NCBI RefSeq assembly: GCF_014831675.1
Contig: NZ_VJXY01000043.1
Location: 1 to 64,000 of the forward strand
Direction: 5' to 3'
Origin: Komarekiella delphini-convector SJRDD-AB1
Lineage (GTDB): Bacteria; Cyanobacteriota; Cyanobacteriia; Cyanobacteriales; Nostocaceae
Length of the DNA: 64,000 nucleotides
Shown: piece by piece, positions 1 to 8,584 of the stretch
Numbering within the stretch: position 1 is the first letter of the stretch
Layout of the letters: each line of letters opens with the position of its first letter
The notes under the pieces: model-generated
What the model was told of the DNA's origin: nothing
Seen by the model: only the letters and a program-made list of their open reading frames with translations
The model's database searches: none
Position numbers and translations under genes: made by a program

Positions 1-181
1 GGGAAACATCAGATACTGACATTGGTTCAGTAATTGTTTGAGAAAAATTTTTGAGGGATTGAGCTAGGTCTAGTGTTGCAGGTATATTGTTATTACTTTT
101 CAACGTAGGAGACTCCTGGTTGCTTGGATATCAGCCTAAACATCTTGTCCAGGCATCCTACTTTTTTTTGTGCCTTTCACA

Positions 182-1066
182 CTACCCTTCATTACCCAAC
201 TTTTTCGCGTTGCACCCTGCTGAAATATACTGAAACCAGCGGATGCGCTCCGAGTACCAGTTGGACTTTCTCACCTCTTTGAGTTCATGCCTTAATCGCT
301 CATTCAAATAGCGTCGTTCAAAACCCAGGCGAGCAAATAGTCGGCTACTAGTAAGATTTGTGACTGCATCTACGATAATGCCAGTTGTCTCACTTCTTGC
401 TGCTGCGGCTCTTTGGGAGTAAATTCGGCAGCGAGTTGCCAACCAAAACGAAATACTGATGAAGAGAACTGCCCACGCTCCCACGAGTGCAGCCAGTGGA
501 GGATAGGCGCGATACAGTAACATCGTGGCGACAATATACACGATAATTACTGCCATAAATTCACTAATCAGCATTTGCATCGTCTGCGTCACACCCAAAG
601 AGGTTTCGCTAATCCGATGTGCCAATGCCCCAGAAAAGCTGCTACTAAGGTAACGGTGAGAATGATGCTGTAAGTAGGCATATAGCGATCGGACGATGTG
701 CTGTCGGTGGATCGGATGAAGGATTGTCTGTAAAAGTCCAGCGGCTCGCCCGAATAACACTTCACCCACACTCAAGGCAGTGAATAACATCAGGGGTTGG
801 CTCACGGCATCGAAAATCTGCTTACTGTCCCCTGGCGATCGCGTCACGCTCCGAATGATCTCACCAATGGCATAAGGCAACATGATGCCGCAGGTTGCAT
901 GTATTACCTCCAGAATCACCATTGTCACGTACCACCAGCGAAACTGATTCACGAAATAGCAAATGAAACTAAAGGTCGTCGCTGGCAAGGCTGGGGCATC
1001 GGCAGCACGTTGAAAGGATTTTGATTGTCTGGACTTTTTGGGCATGAATGCTGAATTAATATTCAT
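182..1066 (-). pseudogene. ABC exporter membrane domain, 3' truncated
   Basis: The 294-residue product looks like the N-terminal transmembrane half of an ABC exporter (membrane domain fused to ATPase). Hydrophobic segments occur at about residues 30-65, 85-110 and 165-210, and they are followed by the charged cytoplasmic loop typical of such exporters (YLNERLRHELKEVRK). No Walker A, LSGGQ or Walker B motif follows. The frame stops after CNAKKLGNEG, which does not resemble the family. I found no ATPase domain in other frames of bases 1-181, so the nucleotide-binding half appears to be lost. The ATG at 1066 lies only about 14 bases from the stop of the neighbouring aldo/keto reductase, which is on the same strand and upstream. 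It is most likely a non-functional remnant; a separately encoded ATPase outside the window cannot be excluded. Confidence 0.7.
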
Positions 1067-1079
1067 TCCTAACGCAGAC

Positions 1080-2090
1080 TTAACGCAGAGAATCTCCCTT
1101 GCGATATTCGGCAGTCAGGTTGTCTAGCTTTTGTTTCAAACTGTCGTCGAGTTTTAGTTCTACAGCCTTGAGGGTGTCAGTCAGTTGTTCTGGACGGCTA
1201 GCGCCAATAATGGGGGCAGTGATAATTGGATTAGCCAGTACCCAAGCCACCGCTAGGGTAGTGAGGGATAGTCCGGCTAGATCGGCCACTGTGCGTAATT
1301 CCTCCACAGTATTGAACTCGCGATCGCGCCAGTATCGTTCTTGATAACGTTCTGCGGCAGTCCCCAAGGTGAAACGTGTGCCTGCGGTGGGGCCTTGAGT
1401 CAGATTGTGTTTGCCCGTTAGTAGACCACCCGCCAAAGGATTGTAAGAAATTACACCCAGTCCTTCTTCTTTCGCTAAAGGCAAAAGTTCTCGCTCAATT
1501 TCGCGGAATAGGAGATTGTAGCGGGGTTGAATCGAAACAAAGCGAGTCAGATTTCGTGCATCGGCGCGACCCAAGGCACGGGCGAGTCGGTAAGCTAGGA
1601 AGTTGGAAACACCAATATATCTTACTTTACCAGCACGCACTATTGCATCTAATGCTTCTAAGGTTTCGTCGAGAGAGGTTGAGGCATCATCAGAGTGCAA
1701 TTGGTATAAGTCTACATAATCGGTTCCCAATCGTCTTAGAGAAGCATTGATCGCATCAAGAATATGTTTGCGAGAAGCACCCTGATCCCAAGGTGCAGGG
1801 CCAACCTTGCCGACAGCTTTGGTAGCCAGTATAAAATGTTCGCGTTTGCCTTTGAGCCAACGTCCCACAATTTCTTCGGTGCGTCCAGCCGTAGCTAATC
1901 CACCACCCAGAGGATAAATGTCGGCTGTATCTAAAAAGTTAATTCCCGCATCAGCAGCAGTGTCAAGAATCTGCCTAGAAGTTTCTTCATCTGTCTGCAA
2001 TCCAAAGGTCATTGTGCCAAGAGAGAGACGAGAAACGCTCAATCCAGTTTTACCGAGCTTAGTAGTTGGCAACGTTATAGAATTGCTCAT
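1080..2090 (-). CDS. aldo/keto reductase
   Basis: This 336-residue protein has the normal length of an NAD(P)H-dependent aldo/keto reductase, a TIM-barrel enzyme that reduces aldehydes and ketones. The family start LGKTGLSVSRLSLGTMTFG is present. The catalytic Asp/Tyr pair appears in DTADIYP, the Lys in ATKAVGK and the His in YQLHSDD. The C-terminal cofactor-binding stretch reads PIIGASRPEQL. The start at 2090 is only 28 bases from the divergent TauE-like gene, so the two may share a promoter region. The substrate cannot be read from sequence. A second, distinct aldo/keto reductase lies at 48532-49569. Confidence 0.92.
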   Translation of the reverse strand: MSNSITLPTTKLGKTGLSVSRLSLGTMTFGLQTDEETSRQILDTAADAGINFLDTADIYPLGGGLATAGRTEEIVGRWLKGKREHFILATKAVGKVGPAPWDQGASRKHILDAINASLRRLGTDYVDLYQLHSDDASTSLDETLEALDAIVRAGKVRYIGVSNFLAYRLARALGRADARNLTRFVSIQPRYNLLFREIERELLPLAKEEGLGVISYNPLAGGLLTGKHNLTQGPTAGTRFTLGTAAERYQERYWRDREFNTVEELRTVADLAGLSLTTLAVAWVLANPIITAPIIGASRPEQLTDTLKAVELKLDDSLKQKLDNLTAEYRKGDSLR

Positions 2091-2118
2091 GGTGTTGCTT
2101 TTGGGTGTGGAGATTTAA

Positions 2119-2907
2119 ATGTGGAATATTCGGGCGTTTGCTTGGGGGGCTGTGGTCGCAATTCTTGGTGGACTAATCGGTTTAGGTGGTGCAGAGTTTC
2201 GCTTACCAGTTTTAGTTAGTATTTTCAACTATCGAACTCTACAGGCAATTATTATCAATCTCATTGTGAGCCTTGTCACTGTTACCTTTTCATTCATTTT
2301 TCGGAGTGGCATTATTGGTCTTGAGAGTGTTTTGGCAAACCTGACAGTAATCATAAACATTCTGGCAGGCTCTCTCATTGGCTCTTATGTTGGAGTTAAC
2401 TATGCAACCCAGATCAACGAACGAACATTAAATCGCGTTGTTGTCGTGTTTCTATTTTTCCTGAGCTTTGTACTAATTGGGCATAATCTCATTTTCAGTT
2501 TTCAGAGTTGGCAACTTCCAGACTTACTGAGAATCGGTATAGGTTTTGTAGCGGGAATTGTGATTGGGATATTTAGCAGTATGCTTGGTGTCGCAGGTGG
2601 TGAGTTGATTATCCCTACGATCATTCTGGTGTTTGCAATTGATATCAAATTAGCAGGAAGTTTAAGTCTTGCAATCAGCATTCCCACAATCATCATGGGT
2701 CTATTCAAATATAGAAGTCAGCGACAACTCAACCAAGTTAAATCAGAGCAAAGTTTTATTGTTTCAATGGCATCTGGTTCAATACTAGGAGCATTCATTG
2801 GCAGCAACCTTTTGAGGTATGTAGCAAGTTTTTGGTTGTATGTAATACTAGGTGTGATTCTACTGTTATCGGCTTTGAAGTTAGCAAGGCACAAGCCATC
2901 TGCATAA
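2119..2907 (+). CDS. TauE/SafE family sulfite/anion exporter
   Basis: The 262-residue protein is almost entirely hydrophobic, with about eight predicted membrane helices. It shows the paired glycine-rich motifs of the TauE/SafE family: GGLIGLGGAEFRLPV near the N-terminus and SSMLGVAGGELIIPT at about residues 154-168. Members export sulfite, sulfoacetate or other organosulfur anions, or take up related compounds. In this sulfonate-rich neighbourhood, removal of sulfite released by desulfonation is a reasonable inference. The start ATG is preceded by GGAG at a suitable distance and is divergent from the aldo/keto reductase. Confidence 0.88.
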   Translation: MWNIRAFAWGAVVAILGGLIGLGGAEFRLPVLVSIFNYRTLQAIIINLIVSLVTVTFSFIFRSGIIGLESVLANLTVIINILAGSLIGSYVGVNYATQINERTLNRVVVVFLFFLSFVLIGHNLIFSFQSWQLPDLLRIGIGFVAGIVIGIFSSMLGVAGGELIIPTIILVFAIDIKLAGSLSLAISIPTIIMGLFKYRSQRQLNQVKSEQSFIVSMASGSILGAFIGSNLLRYVASFWLYVILGVILLLSALKLARHKPSA

Positions 2908-2928
2908 TGGGAATATTAACCAGCAAAG

Positions 2929-3030
2929 GCATCAGTCATTACTGAATTAGATCGATCCAAAGCACACCAGAAAGAATCCGCAGCCGCTATCTCTAAGCAA
3001 AAGCATCAGTCATTACTGAATTAGCTCGAT
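2929..3030. repeat. 28-bp direct repeat pair at the hydrolase 3' end
   Basis: Bases 2929-2956 and 3003-3030 are identical except for one position (A versus C), and are separated by 46 bases. Both contain GCATCAGTCATTACTGAATT. The second copy includes the stop codon of the hydrolase gene (TAA on the minus strand at 3023-3021), so the first copy looks like a duplicated gene end. Confidence 0.85.
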
Positions 3031-3680
3031 GCTACCACAGAAGCCTGACGACAACTCTGTGAAACTAGCCATTGTTGCAGTTTTGAGTCACTATACACTT
3101 CATCAGCAATAAAATGATCGCCTTCAGGTAGTACAGTAAAATCTACTGTTCCCCCCAGTCCGCGCAAAGTATCGACAATCTGCTGTGTATCTTCAATCGG
3201 TAGTTTTTCGTCCTTTGCGCCTTGGAATATCTGGATAGGAATTTCTTTGAGTCCAGCTAGTTGGGTTTCTTCTAATGTCTTGGATACACGCCCTGATACT
3301 GCTACCAAACCAGCGAAGCGACTAGGGTGAGAAGCAGCGATATGCCAAGCCCCAGCTGTACCTAAACTGAACCCAGATATGATGACACGGTATGGATCGA
3401 TAGACCGGGAGGCAATAAAATTATCCAACAAAGCAATTACATCTGATTCTCGCTCTACCCAAGTATGCCCTTCAGGAAGTTGGGGCGCTAAGAAGAAGTA
3501 AGGTAAGGGGCTGGATTCATTTACAAAACGAGGTAGACCCCATTTCAGCAGCACATTTAGATCATTGCCGCGATCGCGTGCGCCATGCAAAAACAACACA
3601 AGCGGTGCGGGTTTGTTAGCATCTTCAGCAACAGCCAAGAACAGATAAGGTAATAAACCGGAGCGCTTTTCGATAGGCAT
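3021..3680 (-). CDS. alpha/beta hydrolase (esterase/dienelactone-hydrolase-like)
   Basis: This 219-residue protein has a complete serine-hydrolase arrangement: oxyanion-hole segment FLHGARDRGND at residues 30-40, nucleophile elbow GFSLG with Ser105, a likely acidic residue Asp157 in GAKDEK, and His189 in EGDHF. The length fits a minimal phospholipase/carboxylesterase or feruloyl-esterase-like enzyme. There is no signal peptide, so it acts in the cytoplasm. It is the last gene of a leftward set with the amidohydrolase (99-base gap) and the LLM monooxygenase, so it could hydrolyse an ester or amide product of those enzymes. The substrate is unknown. Confidence 0.87.
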   Translation of the reverse strand: MPIEKRSGLLPYLFLAVAEDANKPAPLVLFLHGARDRGNDLNVLLKWGLPRFVNESSPLPYFFLAPQLPEGHTWVERESDVIALLDNFIASRSIDPYRVIISGFSLGTAGAWHIAASHPSRFAGLVAVSGRVSKTLEETQLAGLKEIPIQIFQGAKDEKLPIEDTQQIVDTLRGLGGTVDFTVLPEGDHFIADEVYSDSKLQQWLVSQSCRQASVVASS

Positions 3681-3713
3681 AGTTTTAATTTCTCAAGTGT
3701 GTGTTGAGTGCTC

Positions 3714-3746
3714 AGATCCCCGACTTCTTAAAAAAGTCGGGGATCT
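3714..3746. repeat. perfect hairpin between amidohydrolase and hydrolase genes
   Basis: A 13-bp perfect inverted repeat, AGATCCCCGACTT (3714-3726) and its complement (3734-3746), surrounds a 7-base A/T-rich loop. It sits in the gap between two co-directional genes. It could attenuate transcription of the hydrolase, but the same sequence type is a common dispersed repeat in Nostoc-like genomes. Confidence 0.75.
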
Positions 3747-3779
3747 CGTAGCCTCTCAATGCCTGTAAATGGCAAAGAT

Positions 3780-5318
3780 TTAAGCTACTACAAGGTTCTT
3801 CTCAACTTGTGGGGATGTGAGGTTAGTGACTTTGGATTCAATCGCTGTACCCTTGAAGAAGTCGGGGTTAGCTTGGGTGTAAAACTTGTAAGGATTATTG
3901 AATACATAAGCCTTAAAGTCTGCCTCAGAAATCACACCTTCTTGTACCAAATCCCAACTTTCTGCCAGTGGGTCGGTCAAATCTGGCACATCCCAGTGAC
4001 CAACATCTGAGGAATAAATGGCGTTGATTGTCACACCCAAGGGATTAGCTTTATCGTTGAATGCTGCGGCTATAGTGCGATCGTCGGACTCGGAACCAAA
4101 GAAGAAACTGTTCACCCAGCGATCGCGGATGTCTTCAATTGTTTCAATCCCAGCTGCTGCAAAGTCTTCCAGTTCGCTACCAATTGGCGCACGGCTATGA
4201 CGACTAAATGAAGAACCCAGTACACTCTTAGTCAATTCCTCTTTGGTGAGGGAATACCCTTGAGTAATTTCGCCACCAAATCGCTCAAACAACTCAAACA
4301 ACTCATCAGAATTTGTCAGTTCTGGGTTGTAGTTTTGCAGTCCCTTGAGATTGCGCTTGGAGAAACGATCCACTAAATGAATGTAGACGTGTGCGCCCCA
4401 ATCTGCACCACCTTCCAGCATAGCTACGCGCAACTGTGGGAAACGTTTAGTAACACCACCAAAGAACAACGCCTTGGCAAATGCTTGTGAGCCATCAGCA
4501 AAGTGACCGATATGGTTGTTCATGTAGTTACTGATGGAGGAGCGTCCAGTCCAACCTTGACTACCATAATGGGTAGTAATGGGTACACCTAATTCAACAG
4601 CCTTCGCCCAGAATGGATCGTAGTTGTATTCACTATCCAAGCCGTAAAAATCAATGTAAGAGGCATACTTGGCAATTTCGGGAAATTTATCGGCTGGATA
4701 CTTATCAGCGATCGCCTTAATTGGCCGTTTCACACCACCAGGAATGTTTGCTACTTTTAAACCCAGTGTTTTTACGGCAAACTCTAACTCCTCAATGGCT
4801 TCTTGAGGATTACCCATCGGGATACCAGCTACAGGTGTCAGGCGATCGCTATATTTCCTGTACAAGTCAGCGTGATAGTGATTGACTGCACGTTGCAGTG
4901 CTTGACGGTTCTCCTTGCTAGCTCCAGCCGGTGCGAGGACATTGTTGGGAAACAGTACCGAATAATCTGACCCCTGCTCCGCCTGACGCTCATAGAACAG
5001 TTCAGGAAGAGTGTACGTAGCGAGATCCAAAGTATTGCGGGTGACTCTAGCCCACCAAGGTGATCGAATTGTGCGGTTGTACTGGCGTTCTTCTGGAGTT
5101 TGTTGATACCAGTCTTTACCATTGCTCTTGGAATTGAGACGAGAAGCTTCCGCTTTGCGTAATTCATCTACAAGTTTCGAGCCACCGTATTTAGCAATGT
5201 AATCCTCAAGCGCCGGAGTAAAATCATTGGTATGAACATCAGTGTCAATTATCGGATAATCAAGGTTTGCTTTGATTGCGGCGGAACGAGAAGTTTTCAA
5301 TCTGCTATATTCAGTCAT
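3780..5318 (-). CDS. amidohydrolase family protein (amidohydrolase_2 type)
   Basis: The protein belongs to the TIM-barrel metal-dependent amidohydrolase superfamily. The start is taken at the ATG at 5318 (MTEYSRLKTS), which has AAAGGA upstream; a longer frame exists to 5429 but begins in repeat-like sequence. This gives 512 residues. The metal-binding strand-1 motif reads YPIIDTDVHT (residues 21-30). Further candidate metal or catalytic residues are in TTHYGSQG and SSDVGHWDVPD. Members include amidases, decarboxylases and aromatic-ring-cleavage product hydrolases. It lies directly downstream of the LLM monooxygenase. It is a close paralogue of the interrupted gene at 15043-16554 over its whole length, which suggests duplication within the island. 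The substrate is unknown. Confidence 0.88.
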   Translation of the reverse strand: MTEYSRLKTSRSAAIKANLDYPIIDTDVHTNDFTPALEDYIAKYGGSKLVDELRKAEASRLNSKSNGKDWYQQTPEERQYNRTIRSPWWARVTRNTLDLATYTLPELFYERQAEQGSDYSVLFPNNVLAPAGASKENRQALQRAVNHYHADLYRKYSDRLTPVAGIPMGNPQEAIEELEFAVKTLGLKVANIPGGVKRPIKAIADKYPADKFPEIAKYASYIDFYGLDSEYNYDPFWAKAVELGVPITTHYGSQGWTGRSSISNYMNNHIGHFADGSQAFAKALFFGGVTKRFPQLRVAMLEGGADWGAHVYIHLVDRFSKRNLKGLQNYNPELTNSDELFELFERFGGEITQGYSLTKEELTKSVLGSSFSRHSRAPIGSELEDFAAAGIETIEDIRDRWVNSFFFGSESDDRTIAAAFNDKANPLGVTINAIYSSDVGHWDVPDLTDPLAESWDLVQEGVISEADFKAYVFNNPYKFYTQANPDFFKGTAIESKVTNLTSPQVEKNLVVA

Positions 5319-5459
5319 GATTTTTTCCTTTATTGTTATTAGACTTCTTGCATAAATATTTTGGAGTTGTTGAATGTTAGTGGCACTCTTGATTCTCTCT
5401 GCGCCTCCGCGTCTCTGCGTGAGAAACATTCATTTCCAAATAATGCAAAACCAGAAAAT

Positions 5460-6824
5460 TTACGCCAACACCAATCTCTGATCCACTTGTTTAGCGGCAA
5501 ATTGATTGCCCGGACGACGCAGCCCCAGATTTTCCCGCAAGGTAGTACCTCCATATTCACTACGGAACAATCCGCGTTTCTGGAGGATAGGAACGACTAG
5601 GTTAACGAAGTCATCTAACCCTGTAGGCAAGATAGGAGGCATAATATTAAAACCATCTGCTGCACCATTGTTAAACCATTCCTCTAACTGGTCAGCAATA
5701 CTTTCAGGAGTACCAAGAATAGTACGATGACCTCTAGCGGTAGCCAGAGACAGGTACAACTGACGCAGTGTGAGAGTCCCACGAGTAGCTAAATCCCTGA
5801 CTAATTTCAGACGACTCTTATTAGTGTTGGTATCACTGGGTAATTCAGGAGCTACATCATCTAAAGAATATTTCGACAAATCAACACCTTTGTAATAGTT
5901 GCTTAAAATCCCCCAAGCTACATCGGGATGAATCAGCGATTGCAGAAATTCGTATTTCTCTTGGGCTTCTGACTCAGTACGGCCAATGATTGGGAAAGCC
6001 CCAGGCATGATTTTCAGATCGTCTGGCGATCGCCCATATTTCGCCAACCTACCTTTGACATCAGCGTAAAATTCCTGAGCATCGGCTAGAGTTTGATTGG
6101 CAGTGAAAATCACCTCAGCAGTACGCGCAGCTAAATCCCGTCCAGCTTCCGATGCTCCAGCTTGCACAATCACCGGATAACCTTGAGGTGGACGACCAAC
6201 ATTCAAGGGGCCTTTGACAGAAAAATGTTTGCCCTTGTGGTTGAGTATGTGCAGTTTGTCCGGCTCGAAATAGATACCAGATTCTCTGTCACGGATGAAG
6301 GCATCATCTTCCCAACTGTCCCACAATCCTTTTACCACTTCCACAAACTCGTCAGCACGTTCATAACGCTGGCTGTGTTCTGGGTGATGCTCAAGACCGA
6401 AATTACGTGCGGCATTCTCGTTACCTGTGGTAACTACATTCCAACCTGCCCGGCCTTTACTCAAGTGATCCAAAGAAGCAAACTTCCGTGCCAGGGTGTA
6501 GGGTTCTTCATAGGTAGTTGAGGCAGTAGCAATAAAGCCGATATTTTGGGTTACAGAAGACAAGGCCGAAAAGAGTGTGACTGGCTCAAAATGGACAAGT
6601 TTACCATTGCGTCTCTGCGTTTGGGCATCGCCACCCCAAACTCCTGGGCTGTCTGCCAGAAAAACTGCATCGAATAAACCACGTTCGGCAGTTTGGGCAA
6701 TTTCTTTGTAATGTTCAAAATTAAAACCCGCATCTATTTGTGCATCTGGATGTCGCCAAGCAGAAACATGATGTCCAGTGGCTTGAATAAATGCTCCTAA
6801 ACGAAACTTACGTGTTTTGCTCAT
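5460..6824 (-). CDS. LLM-class FMN-dependent monooxygenase, NtaA/SnaA/DszA family
   Basis: This is a flavin-dependent monooxygenase of the bacterial luciferase-like fold. The chosen start at 6824 gives MSKTRKFRLG and 454 residues; the ORF could extend to 6860. Diagnostic segments are GAFIQATGHHVSAWRHP, FLADSPGVWGG, SKGRAGWNVVTTGNE (flavin-phosphate region) and the C-terminal GFNIMPPILPTGLDDFV. The family uses FMNH2 from a separate reductase to oxidise nitrilotriacetate, pristinamycin precursors, dibenzothiophene sulfone (DszA) and sulfonates. With an SfnB/DszC-like gene at 53528 and a remnant ssuD at 59666, a role in C-S bond cleavage is a fair inference. No flavin reductase gene is seen in the window. 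Confidence 0.9.
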   Translation of the reverse strand: MSKTRKFRLGAFIQATGHHVSAWRHPDAQIDAGFNFEHYKEIAQTAERGLFDAVFLADSPGVWGGDAQTQRRNGKLVHFEPVTLFSALSSVTQNIGFIATASTTYEEPYTLARKFASLDHLSKGRAGWNVVTTGNENAARNFGLEHHPEHSQRYERADEFVEVVKGLWDSWEDDAFIRDRESGIYFEPDKLHILNHKGKHFSVKGPLNVGRPPQGYPVIVQAGASEAGRDLAARTAEVIFTANQTLADAQEFYADVKGRLAKYGRSPDDLKIMPGAFPIIGRTESEAQEKYEFLQSLIHPDVAWGILSNYYKGVDLSKYSLDDVAPELPSDTNTNKSRLKLVRDLATRGTLTLRQLYLSLATARGHRTILGTPESIADQLEEWFNNGAADGFNIMPPILPTGLDDFVNLVVPILQKRGLFRSEYGGTTLRENLGLRRPGNQFAAKQVDQRLVLA

Positions 6825-7011
6825 CTGCTTTTCTCTTGTTTGTATGTAATTAAATAGCATTCAAACTGGTCGCGGCGTTCCTCACTAACGCCTCTGTATG
6901 ACTGTGGACTGGGAAAAAGTTTTTTAAAATTTGGTAGTGGGTAATAAGCAACCACGGTAATTTTTCAATTTGCCACCCAATCCCCAGTCACCAGTCCCCA
7001 GTCCCTTTTAC

Positions 7012-7833
7012 TTAATGCTTCCAAGCTACTTGGATTGTTGCTGTAAGTTCTTCTGTAAAGTGACCAGAAGGCTCAACTGCTAGTAATGCTTCTTTGATAT
7101 CTGCTTCAAATTCTTCGGTTTTGTCGCCATAGAAAATTTTCAGAGAAAAGGCTGTAGTGTACAAGTATCCAAGATAGCTAGAGACTGTCCAAGATTTTTC
7201 AAATGGCACTTCATATAATTCTTGGCGGGCAAATTTTGAATTGGCAATTACGACTTCGTGGGGAGGATCAACTGGTTTACGAGTACCTTGTCCTAGTTGT
7301 CCAGTTCGTCGCTCCTCACCTAACCATTTTTTCACTACTCCAATGGCAGCTTGTTTCCAAGGTAGAGAACTTTCCCAAGGATTATCACCTGTGTTGAGTA
7401 ATGCTACAGCACCATCATCTGCCAGCAATTCATAAAGGCGTTCAAGTACAAGTTCGCGTTCCATCCAGTGGAAGGCTCTGCCAATGGTGGCTAGTTTAAA
7501 TGTTCCCAAACTAGGGTTAATCAGTTCTGCACCTTGTTCTAGCCAAGTAATATTATTTGCTCTTACGGCTGCTGCTTGACGTTGCGCTTCCTTAAGCATC
7601 TCTGGATCGGGATCAATAGCAACTACTTCCTGAAATTTGGTGCTAAGGGCAATGGCAATTAAACCTGGCCCAGTACCCAAATCAAGAAGTCTTCCTTGAC
7701 CATTGAGATTAAATATTTCAGTTAGTTTGTCAAATACAGCAGGTGAGTATTTAGTTCTGTATTGAGCGTAAACTTGGGCTGCACCCTCAAATAATGTTGG
7801 ATCGTAAGTAGGAAGTGTTTTCAGTTGGGTCAT
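7012..7833 (-). CDS. class I SAM-dependent methyltransferase
   Basis: This 273-residue protein carries motif I of class I methyltransferases, LLDLGTGPGLIAI (residues 49-61), followed by the acidic residue in AIDPDPEML. It matches the UbiE/methyltransferase_11-like group that methylates small molecules. The ATG at 7833 is the first in frame. It lies upstream of the LLM monooxygenase on the same strand with a gap of 187 bases containing a short 'cagtccccagt' type repeat, so co-transcription is uncertain. The substrate is unknown. Two other methyltransferases occur at 22060 and 45055. Confidence 0.88.
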   Translation of the reverse strand: MTQLKTLPTYDPTLFEGAAQVYAQYRTKYSPAVFDKLTEIFNLNGQGRLLDLGTGPGLIAIALSTKFQEVVAIDPDPEMLKEAQRQAAAVRANNITWLEQGAELINPSLGTFKLATIGRAFHWMERELVLERLYELLADDGAVALLNTGDNPWESSLPWKQAAIGVVKKWLGEERRTGQLGQGTRKPVDPPHEVVIANSKFARQELYEVPFEKSWTVSSYLGYLYTTAFSLKIFYGDKTEEFEADIKEALLAVEPSGHFTEELTATIQVAWKH

Positions 7834-8584
7834 AAGTTGGTTTTTAGTGAATCAATCTCTATTCGGGTACTGGGGATTAGGTATTGGGAAAATTATTCTG
7901 AATATTTTCCTAGTCTCTGTTGCTAGAACAATCTATAGAGGACTTGTAGTATGAGAATGCCGAGGTTCTTACCAAGTTTGTTTGAACCACCTAGAACATT
8001 GATCGGGCGTTTCACTACTACCTGCATCAGGTACACGATTATTTTTGCTCTATCAATATTTTTTGTAGCTTTGGCTAAGTAGTCAGCCGATAAATGAAAT
8101 ACTGTAGTTTATTTCTCTTAAAATACTAAAACTCGATTGATTTACCGTAGTTTGCTTATGTAAGACAGCTTTTCACACTTACGAGAAAAATGCAAGTATT
8201 GCTTAACACAAGTTTGCCAATTCCCTTGAAAAATATTTCTTAAGGGGATTGCTTTTTTTATTGTTTTATGCAAATATCCAAAGTTAGAGTAAACTACTAA
8301 ATCCCGGTAAGCTTTTAGTAGTTTGCTAACAGCCACAAATTAGGCTAATTCAAATTCTTTCTTCTCAAGAGATCATCCCACTTTTTGCCTCTCTTCTCTT
8401 AGCTCGTGTGTAATCTTTTAACCCCATTTAGTCTTTGCCAAAAGGTGTTCATAAAGAAACCTCTGTAAAACAATCTATCTGAGAAATGTTTGTCTGCAAA
8501 AGGGTGTGTAATCTGGATGTAAAAATCCTGTGGGGTGCTAGCAATCAAAGATTTGTTGATTTTCTGTGCATAACTCAATAGCCA
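7834..8584. other. long AT-rich intergenic region upstream of porin
   Basis: This 751-base stretch has no convincing gene. A 64-codon open frame on the minus strand (8142-8336) lacks homology I recognise and overlaps the operator-like repeat. The region holds the operator candidate at 8122-8151 plus an extra half-site (ACTGTAGTTTAT at 8101). The remainder is probably a long leader for the porin gene. Confidence 0.6.
8122..8151. promoter_or_regulatory. candidate sulfur-regulon operator, site 1 (porin)
   Basis: The site consists of AATACTAAAACT, the spacer CGATTG and ATTTACCGTAGT. The right arm fits the island consensus well, and the left arm matches its complement at 8 of 12 positions. The architecture (12-6-12) is the same as in seven other sites in the window. 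It lies about 430 bases upstream of the porin gene. Confidence 0.5.

Noticed and set aside
8142-8336. 64-codon minus-strand open frame upstream of the porin
   Set aside because: It has no recognisable domain and no ribosome-binding site, and it overlaps the operator-like repeat.
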